From: Gracilaria gracilis
Lineage: Eukaryota > Rhodophyta > Florideophyceae > Gracilariales > Gracilariaceae
Length of the DNA: 64,000 nt
NCBI GenBank assembly: GCA_030374805.1
Contig: JARGSG010000204.1
Span: 1-64,000, forward strand
Direction: 5' to 3'
Positions 34,731 to 46,900 of the stretch are shown piece by piece. The position numbers and the translations under genes were made by a program. Below the pieces are notes generated by a model. The model did no database searches and was not told where the DNA came from. It saw only the letters and a list, made by a program, of their open reading frames with translations. Numbering within the stretch: the stretch's first letter is position 1; each line of letters starts with the position of its first letter.

Positions 34731-37700
34731 TCACCGGTAGTGAACTGGCTCCTTCACGCGGTGCGCGCGGAAATACACACCATTTCGACAGGGAAAACCG
34801 TGCTTGCTACGTAATGACCAGCAAGCTGGGTGAAAACTTCCTCGGGTATGTTCGCGAAACATTATGCACGACCATGGTCGGGGTATCAGCGCATGAGGGG
34901 TGATCTCTTCCCGTTCATGACGTGTATTCCTCATCTTCAGCTCTTCCCGTTTCCACGGTTCTCCCTCATTCCACTTGGGCACTTCCCAGCGTAGCTGGTG
35001 GGCTGTTCCCGTTCGACGGTGATGCTGAACCACCTTTGAACGTGGGAGATGCTCGATCGGCTCGGCGGTGTCCTGAGCCGGATCATACCCGTACCAACGG
35101 ACGTGGTAGCGTAGTATACCCTCCTGGTTCCAGGAATGCCGGACTATTCGGTCGACGATGTATTCTTGTAAGTACACCTGCCGGCCTTGCCGAGTCTTCG
35201 TCACGGCTGTGCGCTTATCGCCCTGCGAAGGGTAATTTCCAGAGTCGGGTATCGATGCGCTCGTCGCGGTTGACCGGGTAGTTCTCCGTGAAGGTGGGTG
35301 TTCCGGTGTGCGTACCGCAAGTCTGCGTGCTTCGGGGCAAACCGCAAGTCTGCGTGATTCAACCCGTACTGACGGTGGTTCTGACGAGCTCGTCGCGGCT
35401 TTCCCGCGTTGCGCTGTGAGTGGTGCAGCGCCACGCGTGCCCTCCGTGCTTGCCCGTGACTTCACTGACCTGTGGCCGTGGGGCGCCGTGGGGCGATCCA
35501 CCTCTCTGGACAGGGTGTCCTTTCCGGCGCGTGCCAAGTGACCGCGCCGTGGCGATCCGTTCCCAACGGCTACTTCCGTTGACTCCAGGCTCCTGGTGGG
35601 ACTTCCAGCAGTGCTGGGTGCAGCGCGAGCTGCACCCATTACTTGGGGAATTTCCGCCCCGAATGGAGTCTCCTCGCCGTCCATGACGCGAACATCATCC
35701 CGGGTAACCGGTTTCCGTCTGGCAACGATGCCAGGGTTTACCGAGACACTCGGAACTTCCGCAACCGTGCGTCGCCTTGCGATGTCGCCCTCCCTTTGTA
35801 CAAGGGTTGCCGTCCCTCGTCCAGCGGTGGGTTTCAGCGCCGCGTCCGCCGTTGCGGTGGGCGCGGTGCGACCGATTGTTCGCAGCCGTCCCCGGTGGGG
35901 TTGGTTCCTTACAACCCAGCTGAGCTGGTACCAGGACACGGTCACGGCTCGCCTCGGGCAAGGGTGTGGTTGTTCTGTCCGCTTCAGCGTGTAGCTTTTG
36001 CGCCTGTAGCGGCGTGTCTGACGGGATTTCCGGTGTGGCAGCAGCCTCCCGGGTACCATGGATTTCTTCTTCCCGTTGCGACGGCGGATTAACTTCAACA
36101 GAAGTGACCTCCTCCCCCTCCTTATGCGGAGCGGTGGAAGATGGGGTAGAGCGTTCCGCTACGCGGGTAGAGTCCCCGCGAGCGGGCTGAACAGAGGAAT
36201 GGCCATTCTAGCCAGCAATGTTTTCCTATATCATCGTTTTATCCGAGTCCATCGGTAGGTCTGACAGTCCCCGATTCGGGTGTGGTAGAATCAGCGGGCG
36301 ATTCAGCACGATTGTTTCGGAGATTGTTGATATTGTTGATTGCGTAGACACGGGGCCGGCAGGTGCCAGTACGACCTTGGACGAGGGGGGCGGAGCAGAG
36401 ACTACGCGATCGCGGGAGATCTGCTCATGCGCGTCCTTGATTTCTAGTACCATTGTGTCCTCCGCGACGGAGACTACCTTGAATGTTCCATCCGCCACGG
36501 GCGAGAGCTTATGGCGTTTCTCCCTATCAGGGTTATAGTGTTCCTTCCGTACGAAGACGTAGGTACCCGCCTTAACTGGCGGTGTGTTACTTCCTCGCAG
36601 GCGAGCATCGGAATCACGCTTGTAAGCGGCTTGAGCCCTCGCCATGGCGGGGACCAACTTGGATAGCCATTGCTTCCATTTCTGGCAGTAGTCACCCACA
36701 GAGTGGAAATTATCCAGCGTAGGCTGTGCTTCCAACGCCACCAGCGGGGGGTACGGGAGAGTACTAACTCGAACGGTGAAACACCGGTAATTCTATGTAC
36801 CTGCGTGTTGTACGCGAACGTCAGCGCGTCCGTGTACAGGTCCCATGTCTTTGGGTGATCGGCTACGTAAGAACGGAGAGATGCTAGCATCGTCCGGTTG
36901 AACCGTTCGACTTGCCCATTACATTGGGGATGATAGGTTGTAGTGAACAGGTTCTTTACATCCAGGATGCGACATACATCCTGGAAAAACCGCGATGCGA
37001 CCTGTCTCCCTTTATCAGAGAGTACCTGAACCGGCGGACCGTAGACGAAAATCCAGTGCTTCACGAAGGCCTGGGCTACCGTGAAAGCGGTGATCCTCTT
37101 CAAAGGGACAGTCCGAACGAGTTTCGAGAAACGATCCGTTATTACGAGCAAAAAATTGTGACCTCTCCGGGTCGTCAGGAGGGGTCCGAGTATATCGGTT
37201 GCGAGAAACTCGGGGGGCGCCCTTGCGGGGAATAGCCTCATCTTCTAAGAGTTCTTCCGGAGCTTCACCCGGTTTTTAGCGCACTCAGTGCAGAGCCGCA
37301 CTGTTGCGTAGCAATCGACCGCCACGGCGGGCCAGTAAAAGTCCCTTCTCAGGGTTAGGTATAACTTCCTTCCACCTGCGTGGCCACCCAGCTTTGCGTA
37401 ATGCGATAGTTGTAGTACCCGCGTTTGCAGCGTGTGAGGGACCACCACTTGTGGGTTAGACTCGAACATTCTTATGAGATAGCCGATGTCGTTCACCTCA
37501 AACGGGAGGACCGCACCAACGTTTAAACGGGCACGAATATTCACGCAGAACGGGTCACCATGCTGTTCTCGGATCATTTCCTCCAGAGTTACCGGGGCAA
37601 AATTCCCCGGTAGAGGCTTGTGAGCCCCATTCTCGTTTGCCACGAGTAGTTCGTCCAATCCATCGTCGAATTTCCAGTCTTCTGGCCAAATGTCGAGTTC

Positions 37701-38174
37701 ACCTTCCGGATCTTCCGTGTCCACCTCGTCAGCGACGAAACAAGGGATCTCATCGTCTCTCTAGGGGAGGGCTTCCTCATTCGTGGGTAATCTCGACAGT
37801 GCGTCGGCTTGCGTGTTCAGCGCTCCCTTCTTATACACGACTTGAAAGTCGAATTCCGCTAGGCGGAGCCTCCATCGCATGAGGCGTCCCAACTGGTCTG
37901 AGATGTTCATTAATTACCTCAGCGAGTAATGGTCCGTGTACACGGTAAAGTGCACACCCATAAGATAGGGGCGAAGAGTTGCCAGAGCCCACACAACGGC
38001 GAGGCACTCTTTCTCCGAAACGAAGTAATTCCGTTCATGAACATTGAGGGAACGCGACCAGTATCCAATGGGCTTACGTTCCCCTTCGGGGGTGGTTTGG
38101 TAAAGAGCGCAACCCACTTGGTAGTCGCTCGAATCCGTGTCCACGGAGTACGGTAGTGTATCACAGATTTCCAC
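34731..38174 (-). pseudogene. Gypsy C pol: RNase H, integrase, chromodomain (5'-truncated)
   Basis: On the minus strand the ORF begins inside RNase H (SVDTDSSDYQVGCALYQ). It continues through TAA 37,914, a TAG near 37,762 and a TAG near 37,245, all in one frame, into the integrase: zinc finger HYAKLGGHAGG...CTECA; Asp FLATDILGPL; Asp LSDKGRQ; Glu NGQVERFNR. A one-base loss in a C-run near 36,745 shifts the frame to the GPY-like C-terminal region (YVFVRKEHYNP). The frame returns near 36,100 and ends in a chromodomain (YHVRWYGYDPAQDTAEPIEH, about 35,200-35,020). RT, protease and gag are absent; the sequence breaks at about 38,170 against a copia fragment. It is closely related to gypsy A. Confidence 0.85.
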
Positions 38175-39172
38175 TTTATAAAGTGGTGGATGACATGCTC
38201 CTTGCCGGATCGAAAACGGACCTCCATCAATTCCACAGTCAGATTGCCCAACGGTTTACGGTTGGGAAATTCGACACCTCTTCCGAACTGATCTTCAACC
38301 GACCCCGTATCGTCCGCCATGACAATGGCTCGATTACGCTTAACATGCAAGAATACATGGGTAGGATCAAGAAGCTTGCCGTATCACGCCAACGTCGTAA
38401 GTCATTTGATGATTCCTGTACGGACACAGAACAGACAGAATTCCTTGTCCTCACGGGATCTTTGAACTTTCTCGGCCATGGGATCCTTCCAAAAGCCTTC
38501 TTTGCAGCTAGCTATTTGCAGCAACGAACTTCGAAGCCCCTCGTCTCCGACTTGATCCTCGCTAATCAGATATTTAGCGAAGTACAATCGCTCACGCCGG
38601 AACTCCATTACTGGCGCCAAACATCGCTCGAAATTATTCCGCGATACTTGGCGTTCCCCGATGCCATCCAAGGTAAGGGATCTTATGGCCAGACTGGTTA
38701 TGTATCGGGGATGCTCGTGCCTGCGAGGGGAGGAGGCGAGTCCATATTCCATGTCTTAGACTGGACAAGTTCGAAGCAGGTTCGTGTCTCTTCTAGTTCG
38801 ATTGGGGCTGAGATTCTCGCCGCCGCTCTCTACCAACCGTGGGTCTCTGATGTCATCTTGCATCAAGCAGGCATATGGATCTGAAGTCGACCTCCCGTTC
38901 GTATTAACGGTTGACTCAAATGGGTTGTAATCAACTAAAACTACCCTGCACGAAGGCAAGGATTATCCTCTTCGCCCCACCGTCGCCCCTCTTAGGGACT
39001 CTTTTGAAACCGGTGAGATATCCGTTCTTCAATGGGTACAAGGACTGCTGAACCTGGCTGATGCATTGACAAAGAGGAACATTGTGGTGTTCCGTCGCTT
39101 GAACACGGTAATGATGTCGGGTATTCTAAGGGATGAGATCTTGCACAAAGCAAAACGTGTTACCGCCAACTA
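38156..39172 (+). pseudogene. Second copia-type pol remnant: RT end and RNase H
   Basis: The plus strand reads KVVDDMLLAG (the YVDD-type RT active site with a substituted position), EYMGRIKKL, LTGSLNFLGHGILPKAFFAA, YGQTGYVSGMLV and VSSSSIGAEILAAAL (RNase H). After a TGA at 38,882 and a TAA near 38,927 in the same frame it ends with LRPTVAPLRDSFE and WVQGLLNLADALTKRN, the usual copia C-terminal block. It differs from the 30.5-32.0 kb copia and is in the opposite orientation, so it is a separate element. The 5' two thirds of pol are missing at the junction with gypsy C. Confidence 0.8.
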
Positions 39173-39370
39173 AGAAGATTTGGACTTTCCAAACAAGACC
39201 ATCTTTCGGAGTTCCACTACTCGCATATCTTCACCAGCTCCACCAATGCAGTTCTGCAGAGCCTTGTAGGACAATGCCAGTGGACATGGCTCGACTGCGT
39301 CGAGGATGTGTGGCCTTATGGCGTCGACGCATACTATGTGATCGAGGTTCTTTGCGCGTAGCCGTTCAAC

Positions 39371-40459
39371 TTAGACGCTTTCTCTTTGTTCTGTATTCCA
39401 TCGGGCAAGATCCGCGTTTTTCGCTGCAAGTCTCACCCGATTCAACTTTAAACCGCTGGCCTTCTCCTCTAGCCACCCGTTAGGCTCGGTTATGTTGGAC
39501 AACGCTGGCAGCTGTGAAGACAGAATGGTGTGACTGGTGAAACGCCCACCCATGATGCGCTCTGCTGCGTTGATTACTGATGCGGTACACAGAACTGGTT
39601 CGTATTGGATACCCGCATGAATTCTGACGGAAGTCTGTGTTGCATGGTGCATGCGTAGTGTGGACGACTTTTCGGTGAGGATAATCGGATTGGTTTGCGC
39701 TGACGTGCCGTGCAGTATCTGTCTAGCGCATCGATAACCGCCACGGTATCACGCGGTGCAAGCGATATCCTGTTGCCGGTTCTTTTTATATCGCAGCACA
39801 ATAGGCCGTCCCATATACCCTGCTGCATCAGAGCTGCTGCCAGCCCCGGGCCAGAGATGCTGTTTGATGTAACGCAACTCCAGCCCCCATTGAGGCTCAT
39901 CACGGTTTCTGGCGTAGTAGGACGGTCCACTGTATGCGCGTACTCCAACCTCACCTGGGAGGATACAACTGTGACTCACAAACACCAATTCGTCGATCGA
40001 CCACAGCTCTGCAGTTTCGCCTTCGTCTTGCTCATAGAGCCCATATCGGTTCGCAGTTTCATGGTTCAGCTTCACACCCGGCCTCTGGTGCCACCACTCG
40101 AGCATTACCCCGCCAATGAGTTTGATGCATTCCTCTGCATGATAGCAACGGGCGCCGCTTGCAATATGCTCTAGGCGGTAGGGCCGTGACTCCTCGCTTG
40201 GGATTCGCGTGATGCTGATAGTATTGTCGAATCGCCATGCTCTACTATGTTCACATAGGGGGCTCGCAGGCTGCTGTGCTTTACGTGGTAGAAACTCACA
40301 GTCGCTTACAAAGACATATCGCGTTCGACACACCCTTTTCGGATACTTGCGCTGAAAGCCCGCAACCGAACCATGTGTTTGCGATTTGTCCTCACTTCTT
40401 GCCAATGTTTCTTCGCCTCCCCGCCGTTTAAGGCGTTGTAGATCGGCTAACTTAACCAA
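39371..40459 (-). pseudogene. Unrecognised ORF with one in-frame TGA
   Basis: A minus-strand frame runs from about 40,570 (no ATG; first listed codon TTG 40,459) to 39,371 with one TGA at 39,749. The translation looks protein-like, with even composition and patterned Tyr/Trp/Cys: RYVFVSDCEFLPRK, GVMLEWWHQRPGVKLNHE, LWSIDELVFVSHSCILPGEV, ASVINAAERIMGG. I recognise no family. It lies between a copia remnant and a PIF-like transposase. It could be a host gene exon, a transposon accessory protein or a pseudogene. Confidence 0.4.
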
Positions 40460-41580
40460 CCGCCGACCGTTGGTCGCCCCTCCACTTCCCGTTGGTTGCT
40501 GGATCCGCGCCCTATCGGCACGTCGCGGGTACTGGTGGACACCCCCTTGATGAAGTGCATATGATCACTGCTTTTCTTCGGAGGGTGCCTGGCCACTACG
40601 CACCGTCAACGATGCCGCGCTGGGCACCGTTTCTAGTAGGCGGGATCTTGCGACCCTCCGCGCTTGGAAGTGTTGGTACATGGTCGTGGTTCAGGGTGAT
40701 GAACGCCTTTTGCACCCAGACACGCCTGTGGATGCGCGTGGGCTGGCTAGAAAGCAGCTGAACTGCAGTCTTCCAGACATTAATGGGGCCCCCGCGAGCG
40801 GTACTCCTAGGGTGCCGAAAAAAACAGCCATCGCTCGCCGCCGTCGTATTTATCTACTTCTCTGCGTTCCGCCCAGTGCTGTGCTTGGCGATGACGACAG
40901 ATGCACCGTGTGTGCCGTTTTTGCCATTTGCACCGCTGTCGGTGGTACTGTATGGTTTTTGATGCTACTTTGGTCCATTATGGAACTTCTGTCTGCGTTC
41001 AGAGCACTTCGGTTTGTCATGTTTCTTCTCGGGTGTGCTTTGAAATCGTTTGAAATCACGCAGCTCGATACTTTATTGTTGCAGCTGCTGATACTACACT
41101 GGGACAAGCAAGATGCTAAAAAGCGTGTACGCGAGAAGTTTGGTGCGCAAGAGAGATATTTCGGTTGTGCCTTCGTTTTCGCGGCCGCATGATGGTTTCT
41201 GCTCTTTGAATCTGTGTACTGAGAAAAATTTTTGCGCTCTTAATTCTTGTTGTCGCTACAGCACAGTTGGCTACCTTATTGCAACTCACTCGTCCCTGCG
41301 TGGATAGATTTGGATGTTGTACAGTTTTTTTGTTCGCCGTATTTTTTATGGACTCAGGCGCGTTCCATGACTTGACGAAACTCAAAATCGGAAATTTCGG
41401 GGTTGGTCACTTGTTCGTTTCCAAAAGCAAAAGCGTTCTATGAGTTGAGACACGCAGTTTGTAAACCAGGAAATCTATGTTCCAGCTAAGCTTATTCACT
41501 CATTAAAGCTCCCCAAATCTGCCGCATTTGGTCGACCCTTCGCAAAGACATCTCTCTCCCTCGCATAGCGCCATTTTCAC
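40460..41580. other. Spacer with a possible short hydrophobic ORF
   Basis: A plus-strand 170-codon frame from ATG 40,680 to 41,192 has a hydrophobic middle (about residues 78-120) and a charged C-terminus (HWDKQDAKKRVREKFG). There is no recognisable family or supporting context. The final 390 bases before the transposase contain nothing I can identify, and no terminal inverted repeat. Confidence 0.25.
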
Positions 41581-41582
41581 AA

Positions 41583-42869
41583 ATGGCGTACGAGCCTCGC
41601 CACCTTGCCCGCTCTATTCCCCGCTCTTTGTTGCGCCGGCACGGAATTGCTCAATCACTCAAGCCGCGTCAACGAAGAACTTGTGAACAGTATATGTATC
41701 TTTATGTGCTGCCTATATTTCTGCAGGAGTGGAAAAGATCTCGATTGAATACTGCAATTAGAACAGTATATCAACGAAATACGTTCTGTGCGCAAACACA
41801 TATTGCATGTATCCCTAATCAATACTTTAGGCGCATGTATCGACTATCGAAAACTCAATTCAACCTCTTGTTACACTCAATGCGACAACACCTACAACGG
41901 CGACAGCGCAATATTGGCCTGGTTGCTTGACCGGTCTCGGTAGAAGTCATGCTCTTTGTGACCTTACGGTTGCTGGCCGGGGCCAGTTACCTTGATGTGA
42001 GTTGGCCGTATAGAATTGGGTTCTCTACAGTGTACTCAGTCTTTGAGGAAACTCTGTCTGAACTGGAACGCATCCTTCCGAGTGTAACGTTTACAACAAC
42101 GGAAGAAGAATGTCGACATGAAGCCTCAAAGTTCTGTACTCTAAGAAAATCTCCATTGAATGGTGTGATCGCAGCTCTAGATGGCCTCACTGTTGAAATT
42201 GAAAAACCGCGTTTGAGTGAGGTAGCCGATCCGCGTAAGTACTATGACCGGAAAGGTTTCTTCGCCCTTTGTGTGCAGGGTGCTGTGACTGCAGACTACC
42301 GCTTCTCTTTCGTTTCTGCTCGCCACTCTGGCGGTACAAATGATTCAACGGCATTTTATTCTACTCTTCTTCACGAACGTGTTCGAAGTTCAACGCTACC
42401 GCAATGGGCAGCCATTGTTGCGGACGATGCCTACTCTAATGAGTATGGGGTTCTGACTCCATACCCAGGTATTTGTCTTACACAGCGAGAGGACTCGTTT
42501 AATGCGTATATATCTTTGTGCCGTACGGTTGTGGAACAAGCGTTCGGAATGCTAGTATGCAGGTTTGGAATCATGTGGTCTTCGATTCGATACCCCATTC
42601 GAAAAGTAACTCAAATCATACTTGTTGCCTGCAAGTTACATAATTTTCTCATTGATAACGCTGATGGAACTTCATTTGACATGATACCTGCTCATGAACA
42701 TAATCACGTGAATGGGGCTCCGATCGTGCACTTCCAAGACGTGCTGCATATGGAGCAAGAGAGTATGCGATCGCGAAATCGCAGCCGCGAGTCATCCACA
42801 CTCAGGGACGACATAGCTGATAGGTTGCAAGGTCTCGGCTTTATTCGCCGTAGGACAATGCATTCGTGA
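41583..42869 (+). pseudogene. PIF/Harbinger-type DDE transposase with one in-frame TGA
   Basis: A 428-codon frame from ATG 41,583 is interrupted only by TGA at 41,928. The N-terminal part has FRRMYRLSKTQFNLLLHSMR, the helical pre-catalytic segment. After the stop come LFVTLRLLAGASYLDVSW, the first Asp in AALDGLTVEIEKP, then FALCVQGAVTADYRFSFV, SGGTNDSTAF, the second Asp in AIVADDAYSNEYG, and the Glu in TVVEQAFGMLVCRFGI, with KLHNFLI near the end. All DDE residues are present. It is a different lineage from the 12.3-kb transposase. No TIRs or accessory ORF were found within about 400 bp. Confidence 0.85.
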
Positions 42870-43169
42870 TGCTCAGTTGAGTAGTGAACAATATAAGATG
42901 GTAAAACTCCGACGTGCCACCAAGTGCTGTTTTGCTGTCCTTCTACTCCATCGTGTTCTTTAGGCACCTGTGACACAGCCATCTCGCAGCTGATATACTT
43001 TCCCCTTTCATGTAAAAACCCTCTCTTTGCTTCGATGATAGTGTCCGTGCCCTGCGACACGGCGACGTGCATCAAAAAGCAAAGTACACACGGCACACAG
43101 AGCGACGAAACGGCAACTACAGGTACAGCAGGTTAGCAACCATCAGCGAAACGGATCGGCGCGACAGGC

Positions 43170-43900
43170 GGTGCAGAAAGACGTCTGCTATACGCAGCAG
43201 CTCCCGCGCGTGCGACGCAGGCACTCACAGCGACCCGAAGGTGGCGCACGGACCAGGCACGTGAAGCAACAACGCGCTACGCGAGGCGGGAAGCAGGCAC
43301 CCATCTTCCACCAGCGCGGCCCACAACCACAGCACTGTCTCAATGCACGCGCCCAGAAGGCGAGCTCCGACGGCAACAGCGAAAGATCGCTGCCGTCGTG
43401 GCTGGATGACGAGGCTAGCACGTGCTGCATGAAACTGTGACGAAGACGACGATTATGATGACGACGGTGGCGACGATGACCGCAATTACGGTGAGCGCAG
43501 GTGGTATGGCTGACGGCGAAGATCAACCAGACGGCTTGCACCACCAGCTACGGTGATAAGCAGTTCGGCGTGGCGGGCACATAGGACGCAGGTTGCGGAG
43601 CGTCGGCGAGCGCGGTCACAAACGCGGGCAGCAGCGGCGCGCGCGCGGCGGCGGCGGCGCCCACGCGCAGCACGCTTATCTTGCACGCGGACGGCTGCAG
43701 CGCCTGCGCGCCTCCTAGCAGACAGAGCTCGCTCACGGAAGCGCGCTGATCGCTAGCGCCAGCGTTGGCGTCGGTGGTTGCGCGTAGGCAAAGCCAGACG
43801 ACGCGACGCCGGCGCGACGACAGCAATGCCACCTGCAGGGAAGTGGCAACGGGGTGATGCGCGCGTGCGCGTTCTGCAGTCGTTTGTCGGTCTCTGGCCA
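43170..43900 (-). other. GC-rich island, possible truncated host exon(s)
   Basis: Composition jumps to GC-rich, as around 4-10 kb. A minus-strand frame (44,030-43,548) reads SVSELCLLGGAQALQPSACK and PLLPAFVTALADAPQPASYV, plausible host protein. A GTAATT...TTCGTCACAG interval of about 55 nt near 43,440-43,495 could be a small intron leading to a Cys-rich or membrane-like exon. The right side is cut at about 43,900 by gypsy A. No family recognised. Confidence 0.3.
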
Positions 43901-43905
43901 CCCCA

Positions 43906-46900
43906 GTCATTTTGGGTTGTGACTTTTGCGACCGCTTTGTCGATGCCATTAGGCCCTGCCAGAGGCGTGTTGAAATGGAAGATGGTTCGTCCGTGCCGAT
44001 TGTTCGTCGTCTTTTGAGGCATGCCTCCAAGAAGCATGTACCTCTACCTGCGGCGCAGGAAGCACCACCGAATTCTCGGGAATCTACTAAGCTTCGTGTT
44101 GCCTCCGCGACACGCGTGCCTCCAGAGTCTCAAGTCTGGGTACAGGTGAACTCTCGTCAACGCGGCTTACGAATCGTTCAGCCATTGCCGTCATTGTATG
44201 ATAAGTACTCTCTCGCCATTGCTAATGAAGTGGTTCAGATGGAACCGGATATTCCGTTTTACGTGTTGATAGCCAATCTAGGCAAAAAAACCCAGTATCT
44301 GGTGTAAAACCAAGTTATTGGCTCGGTCATGCCGCATCCAACTGCTTTGGTACCGACGAAGATGACTGCTGCCGATTTGATCGGAATCGTTCACTCTAAG
44401 GAGGGGGAGGAGTCTGAATCTCATTCGCCTCCGTCGCCGAGTCTCTCGGGTCAGCAACCTGTTAACACAGAAAAGACACGCGTTCCAACGAGTTAAGACC
44501 AATTGGATCCATTGAAGGAATTGGAAGAACTCGACCTCAGACATGTTCCGGAGACACACCGCAAACGACTGCGCGATATGCTTCGTGAATTCACCATAAT
44601 TTGGGATGGTTCTCTCGGATAGATAAATACCACGGAGCACTGGATTGATCTTCTTCCGAACTCTCGGCCAGTAGCCCAACATCCGTACCGAGCAGGGCCT
44701 AAGGCCAGAGAAGAAGAGCAATTTCAGGGGGACAAGATGCTCCGTGCAGGAGTTATAGAACCGGAACATTCGCCGTGGCCATCACCAGTGGTACTGGCTC
44801 CGAAACCGGATGGTTCCTGGCGCTTCTGCATCGACTATCGTCGTCTAAACGCTCTTACCGTCAAGGACGTGTACCCTATTCCACGTATGGATGAATACAT
44901 CGATTGTCTCGGAAATGCTACCGTATGCACGGCAATGGATGCTAACTGGGGATACTGGCAGGTTCCAGTGAGAATGGAGGATCAGGAAAAGACAGCGTTT
45001 GTCTGCCATTCTGACCTCTTCCGTTTTAAACGGATGCCATTTGGTTTAACCAATGCTCCCGCTACTTTTCAGCGTGCTAGTGATATCCTACTGGCCCGCT
45101 TCAAGTGGTGTACTTGTCTCGTCTACCTTGACGACGTCATTGTATTCTCAGGTAATCTGGATGATCACCTCCTACATTTGAGAGACATAATGGCCACGTT
45201 ACGGGACGCCGGAGTGACACTCAAGCTGAGGAAATGCGAATTCTCCACGGATACTGTCAAGTATCTGGGTCACATAATCCGTCCAGGACGTGTCATGATC
45301 GACGAAGCTCGTGTGAAGTCGCTGAAACAGGCCACGGAACAGAATACCCAGACTGAACTGAGATCCTTTCTAGGATTAGTCAACTTCTATAGACGGTTTA
45401 TTCCCAACTTCGCGGACTTTGCGGCACCTCTCAACGCGCTTCTGCGGAAGGTTCAACCGCCTGAGTTGGACCCATTCACGTCCACTCAGACGGAAGCCTT
45501 TAACTCTCTCAAAGAGGCTGTAACCACGGCACCAGTATTGTCACTACCGAAACTGGGACTTTTATATACCGTGGACACGGATTCTAGTGACTACCAGGTA
45601 GGCTGCGCCTTGTTTCAAACCACCCCAGAGGGGGAACGCAAGCAAATTGGGTACTGGTCCCGTTCGTTAAACGCGCATGAGAAGAATTACTCCGTCTCGG
45701 AGAAGGAATGTCTTGCAGTAGTGTGGGCACTATGCACATTACGCCCCTAACTCATGGGTGCTCATTTCACCGTTTACACGGATCACTCATCATTGAGATG
45801 GATACTCTCCATATCGGAGCCTTCAGGCCGCTTAATGCGTTGGAGACTGCGTCTTGCAGAGTTCGATTTCGACATCGTCTACAAGAAAGGCGCCAACAAT
45901 ACACAAGCCAACGTCCTTTCTCGATTACCCACCACAGGGGAAGCGTTAGCCGTCCATGACGAGGAAGTACCGTGCTTCGCAGTTGACGACTACACCGCAG
46001 GTGAACTAGATGATATTGAAGAGGAATGGCCAGACGAACTGGATTTTGACCAGAAACTGGATGACCTACTCGCTGTCAGCGAAAGTGCGAACCCCCTACC
46101 AGGGAACTTCGTATCCGTCACAACGGAGGAGATGGTTAGGGAACAATTCAGCGATCCCTACTGCACGAAGATTCGGGCGCAACTCAATGGAGGAGCCGAT
46201 CTCCCCTTTCGGGTGAATGATATTGGATACCTCGTTCGCACCGTAACTGGAAACCCACAAATAGTGGTGCCACACGCCCTAAAATCTCTGGTCTTACACT
46301 TATCACACTATGCCCAACGTAATGGCCACGTCGGAGGACGGAAACTGTACCTTACCTTGCGAAAGAAATTCTACTGGCCAGCAATGGCTGTGGATTGCTA
46401 CGCAACTGTGCGATTCTGCCCCAAGTATGCACGGAATCGCGTCAAGCTCCGCCTCCATGCGACGAAGTTAAAGCTCTTCCCCGCAAGGGAGCCCCTGGAA
46501 TTCGTAGCCATCGATATTTTGGGACCGTTCCTCGCTACTAAGCGGCGTAACAAATTTCTACTCGTGATCACGGATCGTTTCTCGAAGCTCGTTCGTACCG
46601 TACCATTACGGAGAATCACGTCATTGACGGTTGCGCAAGCATTCGTCATCCATTGGGCATTCGTCTACGGTCCACCGGTGAATCTACTCTCCGAAAACGG
46701 GAAACAGTTTGCCTCCCGGTTCTTCGGGGATGTATGCAGAATTCTGGATGTCAAGAATCTTTTCACGACAACCTACCACCCCCAGTGTAATGGGCAGGCT
46801 GAACGGTTTAACCGGACGCTGTTAGCAGCACTTCGTTCATACGTAGCTGATCACCCCACCACGTTGGACCTGTTCACTGATACGCTGACATTCGCATGCA

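Noticed and set aside
40680-41192. Hydrophobic 170-codon ORF as a membrane protein gene
   Set aside because: No homology, no supporting neighbour, and no codon signal distinguishing it from chance.
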